From positions 1 to 6,142 of the forward strand of contig SLGN01000313.1 in assembly GCA_007123695.1 (NCBI GenBank): DNA of 6,142 nucleotides, read 5' to 3'. Shown here one piece after another: positions 1-5,312 of the stretch. How positions within the stretch are numbered: the first letter of the stretch is position 1; each line of letters begins with the position of its first letter. Source of the stretch: Verrucomicrobiales bacterium (GTDB taxonomy: Bacteria > Verrucomicrobiota > Verrucomicrobiia > Verrucomicrobiales > DEV007). The position numbers and the translations under genes were made by a program. The notes under the pieces were generated by a model that had not been told where the DNA came from, searched no databases, and saw only the letters and a list, made by a program, of their open reading frames with translations.

Positions 1-230
1 CGTTGGCGGAGACTCCGCGACCCACGCCCGGCTACCGCAACGCGCTAAAGCGCTGGACTACCTTGCCCGCATCGACCGCCGAAAGTAGTCCCGACCTTCA
101 GGTCGTTGGCGGAGACTCCGCGACCGACGCCCGGCTACCGCAGCGCGCTAAAGCGCTCGACTACCTTGCCCGCATCGACCGCCGAAAGTAGTCCCGACCC
201 TCAGGTCGTTGGCGGAGCCTCCGCGACCGT
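1..230. repeat. 103-bp tandem repeat with internal hairpins (2 full copies + partial third)
   Basis: Copy 1 spans 1-103, copy 2 spans 104-206, and a third copy runs from 207 for about 22 bp before it diverges. Copies 1 and 2 differ at only four positions (23/126, 40/143, 55/158 and 97/200). The array may continue left of the window. Each unit holds several inverted repeats: GCGGAG-A-CTCCGC (6-18, 109-121, and 212-224 with a changed centre base), GCGCT-AA-AGCGC (42-53, 145-156), GGACTAC/GTAGTCC arms at 55-61 and 85-91, and CGACC/GGTCG (92-105, 195-208). Short frames run through it, but their peptides simply repeat and have no coding character. This looks like a structured intergenic repeat of REP/BIME type. 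Its function is unknown. Confidence 0.9.
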
Positions 231-471
231 CGACCGCGTCCCGTCTCCTCCGCTCCCCCCCCTCGCCATCCTCCAAAGCCTCCGCCTCCACGCCCATCCA
301 GCCGCCTCCTCGCTCGCCGACGCGCTGTCTCCCCCGATCCCCACGGTCCCCTTCGCCACCACGTCGGCGTCGCCGTCCGTCAGTTCTGCCGCAACGACGG
401 CCTTGCGGGTGAGTTCACCCGGTTGAATTTCCTCGCCGCAACCCCCTCTTCCGCCCTCCGACATCGACACG
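231..471. other. Pyrimidine-rich low-complexity intergenic DNA, no gene seen
   Basis: This stretch is strongly C/T-biased on the plus strand, including a run of eight C at about 256-263. Peptides in all plus frames are Pro/Ser/Arg-rich, and the antisense frame is Ser/Gly/Arg-rich. No start with a ribosome binding site and no recognisable domain was found. One frame between about 340 and 440 has moderately protein-like composition and good third-position GC, so a heavily decayed coding remnant cannot be excluded. Confidence 0.5.
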
Positions 472-663
472 ATGGAGCCGATCGAAGCGCCGCCCCACGC
501 GATCTGGCGCGACGACTTCGAGGAGTACGGACCGGATCGGTGGACCGAGTCGGATCCCGCCTGGGTCGCACCCGAACTCGATCTCGGCGACGGACGCCGC
601 CTCGTCTTGGACGCCCCCGATCCGTTTCCTGAGGAGGAGTGGGCGCTCTCCGGAGTGAACTGA
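472..663 (+). CDS. Small hypothetical protein, possibly a truncated N-terminal gene fragment
   Basis: This 63-codon ORF opens with ATG at 472 and ends at TGA 661-663. Codon use is like the real genes of the window (mostly G/C third positions). The product is very acidic and aromatic-rich: an early segment WRDDFEEYGPDRWTES (residues 12-27) is followed by a Leu/Asp-rich stretch. A motif of the kind 'DDFE...W' near an N-terminus is typical of secreted jelly-roll or LamG-like beta-sandwich proteins, but too little is present to assign a family. There is no Shine-Dalgarno sequence, no signal peptide and no continuation in another frame after the stop. It may be a remnant of a larger gene or a genuine small protein; I do not recognise it. 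Confidence 0.4.
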   Translation: MEPIEAPPHAIWRDDFEEYGPDRWTESDPAWVAPELDLGDGRRLVLDAPDPFPEEEWALSGVN

Positions 664-681
664 GCGCTCCTGGTGCGCCAC

Positions 682-727
682 AACCAACTCTGTAACCCGC
701 TTGGTTTCGAAGCCTGAATCAAGCGGG
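682..727 (+). promoter_or_regulatory. Two mutually exclusive stem-loops downstream of the small ORF
   Basis: AACCAA (682-687) can pair with TTGGTT (701-706). CCCGCTTG (696-703) can pair perfectly with CAAGCGGG (720-727). The two stems share bases 701-703, so only one can form at a time. The second stem is terminator-like but has no T-run after it. It could be a weak transcription end for the 472-663 ORF or an RNA switch; the sequence alone does not decide. Confidence 0.3.
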
Positions 728-753
728 AGCGGCTACCCGTGCCCAGAGAGCAA

Positions 754-801
754 GATTTTCGGGCGCTTTTCCGACGAATCCGCGAAATTCGCCAGAAAAT
801 C
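754..801. repeat. Imperfect 12-bp inverted repeat
   Basis: The arm GATTTTCGGGCG (754-765) is the reverse complement of 790-801 (CGCCAGAAAATC) except for one base, with 24 bp between. A smaller CGAAT/ATTCG pair (775-779 and 787-791) lies inside and competes with it. It sits directly upstream of a possible -35 element, so it could be an operator or a transcript hairpin. Confidence 0.35.
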
Positions 802-802
802 G

Positions 803-832
803 TTGACTCGCGGGCCTGATTCGGGCGATTCT
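803..832 (+). promoter_or_regulatory. Possible sigma70-type promoter for the hypothetical gene
   Basis: TTGACT (803-808) matches five of six bases of the -35 consensus. GATTCT (827-832), 18 bp further on, matches only three of six bases of the -10 consensus. Position is sensible: the ribosome binding site of the next gene starts about 70 bp downstream. Weak -10, so tentative. Confidence 0.2.
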
Positions 833-900
833 TGCCCCCGATGGCCGCAAACGCCCCCTACCTCCCCCGAACCCCCTCCGACCCCGGGCCTTCGGCAATA

Positions 901-917
901 AGGGAGCCGGGTGGATG
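901..917 (+). promoter_or_regulatory. Shine-Dalgarno site and ATG that are out of frame with the following gene
   Basis: AGGGAG (901-906) lies 8 nt before ATG 915-917, the best ribosome binding site in the window. Translation from this ATG starts MRKKF and then leaves the frame of the conserved-looking protein downstream. A shift of one base at the TTTC of 927-930 would join MRKKF to the segment LAIQIEHNGNR, which reads straight into the 964-1407 ORF. The site therefore suggests that 915 is the ancestral start of that gene and that one base has been inserted, misread, or is skipped. Confidence 0.5.
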
Positions 918-963
918 AGAAAGAAATTTCCTAGCAATCCAGATCGAGCACAACGGCAACCGG

Positions 964-1407
964 GTGAACGTGCGCAATACCGCCTACAACCTCTCGAAAT
1001 ACGTCTTCGGAAGCAGTCGCGACCTGAGAGTCGCCGCCGGGGACGTCATCCTCGTGAAAATGCGGGGGACCGCCGTCTACCGGAGCTTCATCCTCTCCAT
1101 CGAGAGCGCGGACGGATCGGTTTTCGTGCCCTTCGCGGTCGACGACTTCCGTTACCTCGGCGACGGCCGCGACGCGGTGCGGCTCGCGTCCGACCGCGAG
1201 GAGCTGCTGCGGATCGTCGCCCGCCCCGACCTGGGCACCCCCGACCCCGACATGTCCGATGCGTGGCGGAACCTCCCCAATTCCCAGGCGGCCCGAGCCG
1301 CGAGCGAGTGGGTGCGTTGCGGACCCGGCACGGAGTGGCACTACTACGCCGCCGTCATCCGCCCGGCGATGCTGAAGGCCACCGAACCTCCGGCGGGGGA
1401 ACCCTAG
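964..1407 (+). CDS. Hypothetical protein, start uncertain (probable 5' frame change)
   Basis: From GTG 964 this reads 147 residues to TAG 1405-1407. I do not recognise the family. Codon use is clearly that of a real gene. The N-terminal half looks beta-rich (VAAGDVILVKMRG at about 24-36, then SFILSIES and VFVPFAVDDF), as in a small barrel. The C-terminal half is more helical and polar (DREELLRIVARPDLG, then SQAARAASEWV and WHYYAAVIRP). There is no signal peptide or membrane segment. The same frame stays open upstream to 919 without an ATG and encodes a natural-looking LAIQIEHNGNR before the GTG, which has no ribosome binding site. The true N-terminus is therefore probably the ATG at 915, joined by a one-base frame change near 930. 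If so, the gene is a pseudogene, carries a sequencing error, or uses frameshifting. GTG 970 is another possible start. Confidence 0.65.
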   Translation: MNVRNTAYNLSKYVFGSSRDLRVAAGDVILVKMRGTAVYRSFILSIESADGSVFVPFAVDDFRYLGDGRDAVRLASDREELLRIVARPDLGTPDPDMSDAWRNLPNSQAARAASEWVRCGPGTEWHYYAAVIRPAMLKATEPPAGEP

Positions 1408-1487
1408 CGGTCGCCCCGCTCTGTTTTCGCGGCGTGCGTGCCGTCGCGGCAAGATCGCTATTCGACCGACACCATTCCTCCCTGACA

Positions 1488-1501
1488 GGCCCGAAGGGGC
1501 C
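1488..1501 (+). terminator. Small GC-rich hairpin, weak terminator candidate
   Basis: GGCCC-GAAG-GGGCC (1488-1501) forms a 5-bp stem with a tetraloop, 80 bp after the stop of the hypothetical gene. There is no T-run, so at best it is a weak or factor-assisted end. It lies just before the octamer array. Confidence 0.2.
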
Positions 1502-1513
1502 CGGAGCGACAAG

Positions 1514-1649
1514 CGCTGAAACGCTGAAATGATGAAACGCTGAAACGCTGAAACGCTGAAACGCTGAAATGATGAAATGATGAAATGATGAAATGATGAA
1601 ATGATGAAATGATGAAATGATGAAATGATGAAATGATGAAATGATGAAA
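1514..1649. repeat. 17-unit 8-bp tandem repeat (CGCTGAAA / TGATGAAA)
   Basis: Seventeen uninterrupted 8-bp units occupy exactly 136 bp. Units 1, 2 and 4-7 are CGCTGAAA; unit 3 and units 8-17 are TGATGAAA, giving 6 and 11 copies of two variants that differ only in the first three bases. On the plus strand each TGATGAAA unit contributes an ATGATG pair. On the minus strand all three frames are free of stops and encode the same F-H-H-F-I-I-S-S cycle, which creates several long spurious minus-strand ORFs. The last unit supplies the start codon of the Sel1 gene. Short-period arrays like this commonly vary in copy number by slipped-strand mispairing. Confidence 0.95.
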
Positions 1650-3026
1650 AACGAGATCCCGTCCAATCATGCCGGTGATTCCGAGGCACGGTTCCGCGGT
1701 CGCGTCAAGCTCCTCGCCTCCTTGGCGGCGCGGTTCGTCCTGGCCGGGTTTGCCGTTCTGGCCCTTGTTTCGCAGACGTCTTCCGAAGGATCCGGCAGGC
1801 CCGATCGAGCCCCGGAGGCTGCCGGCAATTCGGATCGCGATGCGGGAGGAAGTGAGCCGTCCGAACTCGCCGAAAGAGGGTGGCGCGTTCTCACTCTTGC
1901 ACGCGACTCCCGAAGTGCCCAACCGGCGCCGGATCAACTGAGGGAAGCGGTTCTCGACCTCGAAAAGGCGGCCGAGGCGGGAGATCCCTATGGGATGGCC
2001 GGGTTGGGCATCTGCCTCCATGAAGGGCTGGGGACCGAGCCGGACAAGGCCGAGGCGGTGCGGTGGTGGCGCCAGGCGGCCGAGCTGGGCGATGCCGCAG
2101 CCATGGCCTGGCTTGGAAAGGCCCACCGCGAAGGAGTGGGCGGGTTGGAAGAGGATCCGGAAACGGCAGTGGAATGGTGGCTCAAGGCCGCCGAACTCGG
2201 CGATGCCGATGCCATGGCCGCTCTCGGGACTTCGTATGTCTTAGGCATCGGCGGTTTGGAAGAGGACCCGGAAAAGGCGATTGAGTTGTGGCGCAAAGCC
2301 GCCGACCTTGGGAAAGCAGGCGCGATGGTCAATCTGGGACTCGTCCACCTCGAAGGTATTGGCGGTTTGGAAGAGGACCCGGAAAAGGCGGTGGAATGGT
2401 GGCTCAAGGCTGCCGAGCTGGGCGATGTTCGGGCGATGTTCGCTCTTGGATTTTCTTACAGGGACGGGAATGGCGGTTTGGAAGAGGACCCGGAAAAGGC
2501 GGTGGAATGGTTGCGCAAAGCTGCCGAACTCGGCAGTGCTGACGCGATGAACGATCTTGGAACCTGCTACAGAAGAGGGTATGGCGGTTTGGACGAGGAT
2601 CCGGAAAAGGCGGTGGAATGGTGGCGCAAAGCTGCCGAACTCGGCGATTCTGACGCGATGGTCAATCTTGGAACCTCCTACAGAAGAGGGTATGGCGGTT
2701 TGGATGAGGACCCGGTAAAGGCAGGGCAATGGTGGCGCAAAGCTGCCGAACTGAACGATCCTGACGCGATGTACAATCTTGGAGTCATGTACTTCGAAGG
2801 GAATGGCGGCTTGGACGAGGATCCGGAAAAGGCGGTGGAATGGTGGCGCAAGGCCGCCGAACTCGGCGATCCTGACGCGATGTTCGCTCTTGGATCGGTC
2901 CACTTCAAAGGCTTGGGCGGTTTGGACGAGGATGTTGAGAAAGCGGCGGAGTGGTGGCGCAAAGCGAAGGCTGCCGGCTACGAACTTCCTCCCGAGGCGG
3001 AGCAAATCATCCGCGATGCGCGGTGA
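1641..3026 (+). CDS. Secreted or membrane-anchored Sel1-like repeat protein
   Basis: 461 residues. Residues 1-23 are polar and basic (ending RFRGRVK). Residues 24-44 form a hydrophobic segment, broken by Arg31, that fits a signal peptide or signal anchor. A Ser/Gly/Asp-rich linker follows to about 75, then a half repeat (EAVLDLEKAAEA). Nine Sel1-like repeats span residues 114-445: the first has 36 residues, the other eight exactly 37. Their signatures are a GD.DAM..LG opening, GGL(E/D)EDPEKA in the turn, and VEWWRKAAEL at the end. A 16-residue tail closes the protein. Sel1 repeats are alpha-helical hairpins related to TPRs and act as protein-binding scaffolds, often in the bacterial periplasm or cell envelope; the partner here is unknown. 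ATG 1641 (or 1644) is the only good start before the signal segment. It lies in the last octamer repeat and has no Shine-Dalgarno sequence. The gene stands alone, convergent with thrH. Neighbouring repeats are nearly identical in DNA, so the array has expanded recently. Confidence 0.93.
   Translation: MMKNEIPSNHAGDSEARFRGRVKLLASLAARFVLAGFAVLALVSQTSSEGSGRPDRAPEAAGNSDRDAGGSEPSELAERGWRVLTLARDSRSAQPAPDQLREAVLDLEKAAEAGDPYGMAGLGICLHEGLGTEPDKAEAVRWWRQAAELGDAAAMAWLGKAHREGVGGLEEDPETAVEWWLKAAELGDADAMAALGTSYVLGIGGLEEDPEKAIELWRKAADLGKAGAMVNLGLVHLEGIGGLEEDPEKAVEWWLKAAELGDVRAMFALGFSYRDGNGGLEEDPEKAVEWLRKAAELGSADAMNDLGTCYRRGYGGLDEDPEKAVEWWRKAAELGDSDAMVNLGTSYRRGYGGLDEDPVKAGQWWRKAAELNDPDAMYNLGVMYFEGNGGLDEDPEKAVEWWRKAAELGDPDAMFALGSVHFKGLGGLDEDVEKAAEWWRKAKAAGYELPPEAEQIIRDAR
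1980..2975 (+). repeat. In-gene tandem array, nine Sel1 units of 108-111 bp
   Basis: Units start at 1980 (108 bp), then at 2088, 2199, 2310, 2421, 2532, 2643, 2754 and 2865 (111 bp each). The most conserved stretch covers the codons for GGL-E/D-EDPEKAVEW. It is identical over several tens of bases between units 4 and 5 (2364-2398 and 2475-2509) and nearly so in units 6 and 8. Units 6 and 7 also share the codons for YRRGYGGLDEDP. Variation is concentrated in the residues just after DAM and before GGL. This pattern indicates duplication or gene conversion among units. Confidence 0.9.
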
Positions 3027-3044
3027 AATTCGGTTTTCGATGGT

Positions 3045-3090
3045 GCTTCTCGAAAGCGGAGGTTCTCGCGTCCCTCAAGGACGTTCGCTT
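3045..3090. repeat. Nested inverted repeat after the Sel1 gene
   Basis: CGTCC (3069-3073) and GGACG (3079-3083) form a stem with loop CTCAA. They are framed by AAGCG (3054-3058) and CGCTT (3086-3090). GCTT/AAGC (3045-3048, 3054-3057) offers an alternative small stem. The array sits between the convergent Sel1 and thrH genes, where a bidirectional transcription end would be expected, but no T-run follows on either strand. It might equally be a dispersed intergenic repeat. Confidence 0.35.
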
Positions 3091-3293
3091 CAGAGACAGA
3101 CGACCTTGCGGAACCCGAGATCGTGGAGCCTCGTCCGCGGCGTCCTTTGCGAAGGGAGCTGCATCCCGGCCACAGGTGCGCCGCCGCCGGAGAACACCCA
3201 ATGAAGCCGGTTTGGCAGACGCAGGCCGGGGATCTCCGGGGAGGCGGGGTCGATGGTGGAGAGGTCGTTGCCGCGAGGAAACGGCGGTGTCAT
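3090..3293 (-). pseudogene. Possible decayed C-terminus of a formylglycine-generating-enzyme (SUMF1-like) domain
   Basis: On the minus strand, an open frame ending at TGA 3090-3092 encodes DPASPEIPG, then WVFSGGG, then QRTPRTRLHDLGFRKVV. The order and spacing resemble the end of FGE-sulfatase (SUMF1) domains: a 'DP..P' turn, 'RV.RGGSW', a 'CRSA.R' stretch, and 'TP..R...LGFR' close to the C-terminus. The 21-residue distance from the expected 'CRSA' Cys to LGFR fits, but that Cys is Ala here, the RGGSW motif is degraded, and nothing of the rest of the domain lies upstream, where thrH begins 20 bp away. Intact family members catalyse Cys-to-formylglycine conversion or, as distant homologues, other roles. 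This piece could not. The resemblance is short and may be fortuitous. Confidence 0.4.
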
Positions 3294-3312
3294 GACTTGC
3301 GGATCGCCGCCA

Positions 3313-3924
3313 TCACGACAGCTCCGAGCGGGCCCGGAGAAATTCCTCGCGCAGGGCGGCGTAGTCGTTCGCCACGGGGAACTGGGGGAACTCGTCGATC
3401 ACGTTCTGCGGGGGGCAGAAGAGGATGCCGCGGTCGGCTTCGGCGAGCATGGTGGTGTCGTTGTAGGAATCTCCCGCCGCGACGACCTGGAAGTTGAGTT
3501 CGTGGAAGCGTTTCACCGCCTCGCGCTTCTGGTCGGGGAGGCGCAGGCGGTAGGCTTCGACGCGACCGTCGGGGGCGATGCCGAGACGATGGCAGAAGAG
3601 CGTGGGCCAGCCGAGCTGCCGCATCAGCGGCCTCGCGAACTCGTAGAAGGTGTCGGAAAGGATCACGACTTGGAACTCGGACTTGAGCCAGTCGAGGAAC
3701 TCCACGGCGCCGTCGAGGGGGCCGAGGCCGTCGATGACCTCCTCGATGTCGCCGATCTTGAGACCGTGCTCGTCGAGGATGCGGAGGCGCTGCGTCATCA
3801 GGACGTCGTAGTCGGGAACCTCCCGGGTCGTGGCGAGGAGGGAGTCGATCCCGGTGCGCCGGGCGACGTTGATCCAAATTTCGGGAACGAGGACTCCCTC
3901 AAGGTCCAGGCAGGCGATTTGCAC
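3313..3924 (-). CDS. thrH: ThrH: bifunctional phosphoserine phosphatase / homoserine phosphotransferase
   Basis: 203 residues, close to the roughly 205 of Pseudomonas ThrH, which it follows almost throughout. ThrH is a cytoplasmic HAD-superfamily enzyme that hydrolyses phosphoserine to serine and can transfer the phosphate to homoserine, linking serine and threonine synthesis. HAD motif I is LDLEG with nucleophile Asp7 and the ThrH-typical Glu9 in place of the usual second Asp. Motif II is LSDT (Ser90), motif III is Lys133 in PDQKR, and motif IV is GDSYND (Asp152, Asp156). RLRILDEHGL (46-55) and DTFYEFARPLMRQLG (91-105) are family-typical. GTG 3922-3924 is chosen because QIACLDLEG must lie at the N-terminus in this family. 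The frame is open upstream to an ATG at 4056, but that 44-residue extension is low-complexity and runs across a terminator-like element. No clear Shine-Dalgarno sequence. It is divergent from the M20-like gene and convergent with the Sel1 gene. Confidence 0.95.
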   Translation of the reverse strand: MQIACLDLEGVLVPEIWINVARRTGIDSLLATTREVPDYDVLMTQRLRILDEHGLKIGDIEEVIDGLGPLDGAVEFLDWLKSEFQVVILSDTFYEFARPLMRQLGWPTLFCHRLGIAPDGRVEAYRLRLPDQKREAVKRFHELNFQVVAAGDSYNDTTMLAEADRGILFCPPQNVIDEFPQFPVANDYAALREEFLRARSELS

Positions 3925-3996
3925 GGCGGTTTCGGGTTGGTGTTTGCGGTCGGCACGGTTCGACCGGATCGGCGGGAAATTCAATCGGCAGTCTCG

Positions 3997-4025
3997 AAAA
4001 AAAGTCCGGGCGGATCCGCATCCGG
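3997..4025 (-). terminator. Terminator-like hairpin with T7 tract in the thrH leader
   Basis: Read on the minus strand, CCGG (4025-4022), AT, GCG, loop GATC, CGC, CCGG (4009-4006), AC is followed by seven T (4003-3997). This gives a 7-bp GC-rich stem with a two-base bulge, a tetraloop, and a T-run two bases later, which is the layout of an intrinsic terminator. It ends about 70 nt before the thrH start. No minus-strand gene lies upstream of it. It is therefore either an attenuator in a thrH leader or a block against transcription entering from the M20-like gene's antisense strand. Confidence 0.4.
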
Positions 4026-4083
4026 CGCTGCCGCCGCCTCCTGCGATTGCATACATCCCGCAGCGATTTCACCGCTTTGCCGC

Positions 4084-4112
4084 TTGTCCGCGCGGTTGGC
4101 GGAACCTAGTGT
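4084..4112 (+). promoter_or_regulatory. Possible promoter for the M20-like/gpgS pair
   Basis: TTGTCC (4084-4089, four of six matches to -35) and TAGTGT (4107-4112, three of six to -10) are 17 bp apart. ATG 4133 follows 20 bp after. The position is right but both boxes are weak. Confidence 0.22.
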
Positions 4113-4132
4113 GATCCCCCCCGCTTCCGCCC

Positions 4133-5287
4133 ATGCGCTCCGCTCCCTCCATGTCCCGTCCCGCCGAGGCCGCCGCCTCCCACCGGGAAGGGCTCCGCCG
4201 TCTCCGCGAGATTCTTTTCGCCAACATCGTGATGGCAGGGGAGATTCCCGCACCGACCTTCGAAGAGCACCGGCTGGTCCGCTTCCTCGGCGACCGCTTC
4301 ACCGAAGCAGGCCTCTCCAAGCTGTCGGTCGACCAGGGCGGAAACGCCGTCGGGATGCTGGCGGGGCGCGAAGGACGCCGCAACCTGCTCGTGGCGGCCC
4401 ATCTCGACAAAATCTGGGCGGCGGGCGAAGACCACACCGTCTCGGTCGGGTCCGGCTCGATGACGGGCCGGGGTCTCGCCGACAACAGCCTCGGCATCGC
4501 CGTCCTCGCGACCCTGCCGCTGATCCTCGAGGAACTCGGGATCGAGTTCGCGTCGAATCTCGTGCTGCTCGGCACGGTGGGCAGTTGCGGGCGCGGCGAC
4601 CTCGGCGGGATGCGCTTCTTCCTCGAAAACCTCCGCGAACCGCTCGCGGCGGCGGTCTGTCTGGAGGGCATCGAACTGGGGCGGCTCAGCTACGGCAGTC
4701 CGGGCATGGCGAGGGGCGAAATCTCGGTGACGGCGCCGGGCGAAGCCGATTCGGCCGAGGTCGTCGGCGCCCTCGCGGAGGTGGTGCGCGCGCTCGTGGC
4801 GATCGACCGGCGCGAGGCGCCCGAGGCACGCGTGCTCGTCGGTTCGCTCGAGGCGGGTTCGGGCCATGGCGTGCCGCCGCGGCTCGGGTGTCTCCGCTTC
4901 GAGATCCGCAGCGACGATGCCGCCCGCGTCGCCCGTGTCGAGAGGGAAATCGGCGCGGTGCTGGCCGAGGTTTCCGCTTCAATGGAGGCCGACGCCGCCC
5001 TCGAGATCTTCGCGCGGCGGCGGCCGGGGTCGCTGCCGGAGAGCCATCCTCTCGTCGCGGCGACCCGCGAGATCCACTGCGCCCTCGGGATCGCCTCGCG
5101 CGTCGAGCCGAGCGTCTCCGAACTCGCCCTGCTGCTCGAGAGCGGGCTGCCCGCGCTGACCCTGGGTATCACGAAAGGGGACAAGCGGCACACCCCCGAA
5201 GAGACGATCCAGCTCGAGCCCATCTTCGACGGCCTCGCCCAGATCGTCGCCATCCTGCAGTTCCTCGACGAGGAGCCCGAATCCTGA
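4133..5287 (+). CDS. M20-family metallopeptidase homologue lacking the catalytic Glu pair
   Basis: 384 residues, normal length for M20 di-zinc amidohydrolases/peptidases (PepT, ArgE and DapE relatives). No signal peptide, so cytoplasmic. Visible family landmarks are AAHLDKIW (His90 zinc ligand, Asp92), GRGLADNSLGIAVL (Asp117, bridging ligand), VCLEG (Glu178, at the third acidic ligand), FEIRSDD closing the dimerisation domain (about 256-262), and GDKRHTPEE (His352, C-terminal ligand). Where relatives read GTVGEEG.GDL.GMR, this protein has GTVGSCGRGDLGGMR (147-161), with Ser151-Cys152 replacing the catalytic Glu and the zinc-ligand Glu. The usual GGHSW segment after the third acidic site is also lost (APGEADS, 201-207), and GTSVN.IP reads GSGHGVPP (242-249). 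It is probably catalytically inert or altered, so the substrate cannot be named. The start could also be ATG 4151; neither has a ribosome binding site. It ends 25 bp before gpgS, so the two are probably cotranscribed. Confidence 0.85.
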   Translation: MRSAPSMSRPAEAAASHREGLRRLREILFANIVMAGEIPAPTFEEHRLVRFLGDRFTEAGLSKLSVDQGGNAVGMLAGREGRRNLLVAAHLDKIWAAGEDHTVSVGSGSMTGRGLADNSLGIAVLATLPLILEELGIEFASNLVLLGTVGSCGRGDLGGMRFFLENLREPLAAAVCLEGIELGRLSYGSPGMARGEISVTAPGEADSAEVVGALAEVVRALVAIDRREAPEARVLVGSLEAGSGHGVPPRLGCLRFEIRSDDAARVARVEREIGAVLAEVSASMEADAALEIFARRRPGSLPESHPLVAATREIHCALGIASRVEPSVSELALLLESGLPALTLGITKGDKRHTPEETIQLEPIFDGLAQIVAILQFLDEEPES

Positions 5288-5312
5288 CGCACCGACGCCA
5301 TTTCCAAATTCC

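Noticed and set aside
340..440. Possible coding remnant in the third plus frame (segment VGVAVRQFCRNDGLAGEF)
   Set aside because: The stretch is short with no start and no recognisable family; composition alone is not enough.
201..722. 173-codon minus-strand ORF
   Set aside because: It is Ser/Gly/Arg-rich low-complexity, runs across the 103-bp repeat, the pyrimidine tract and the antisense of the 472-663 ORF, and has no domain or ribosome binding site.
915..1532. 205-codon plus-strand ORF continuing directly from ATG 915
   Set aside because: After MRKKF it is Arg/Pro-rich and out of frame with the codon-biased 964-1407 gene; it is a shadow frame. Only its start and ribosome binding site are informative.
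1514..1649. CRISPR array
   Set aside because: The repeats are 8 bp with no spacers. The 103-bp repeat at the left edge also lacks spacers, and no cas-like gene is present.
931..2126. Three long minus-strand ORFs crossing the octamer array
   Set aside because: They exist because the array is stop-free in all minus frames (F-H-H-F-I-I-S-S cycle). Their flanks are antisense to two better-supported plus-strand genes.
2241..3005. 254-codon minus-strand ORF
   Set aside because: It is the periodic antisense shadow of the Sel1 array.
3925..4056. 44-residue N-terminal extension of ThrH from ATG 4056
   Set aside because: ThrH proteins begin right at the IACLDLEG strand. The extension is Gly/Arg-rich without homology and crosses the terminator-like hairpin.
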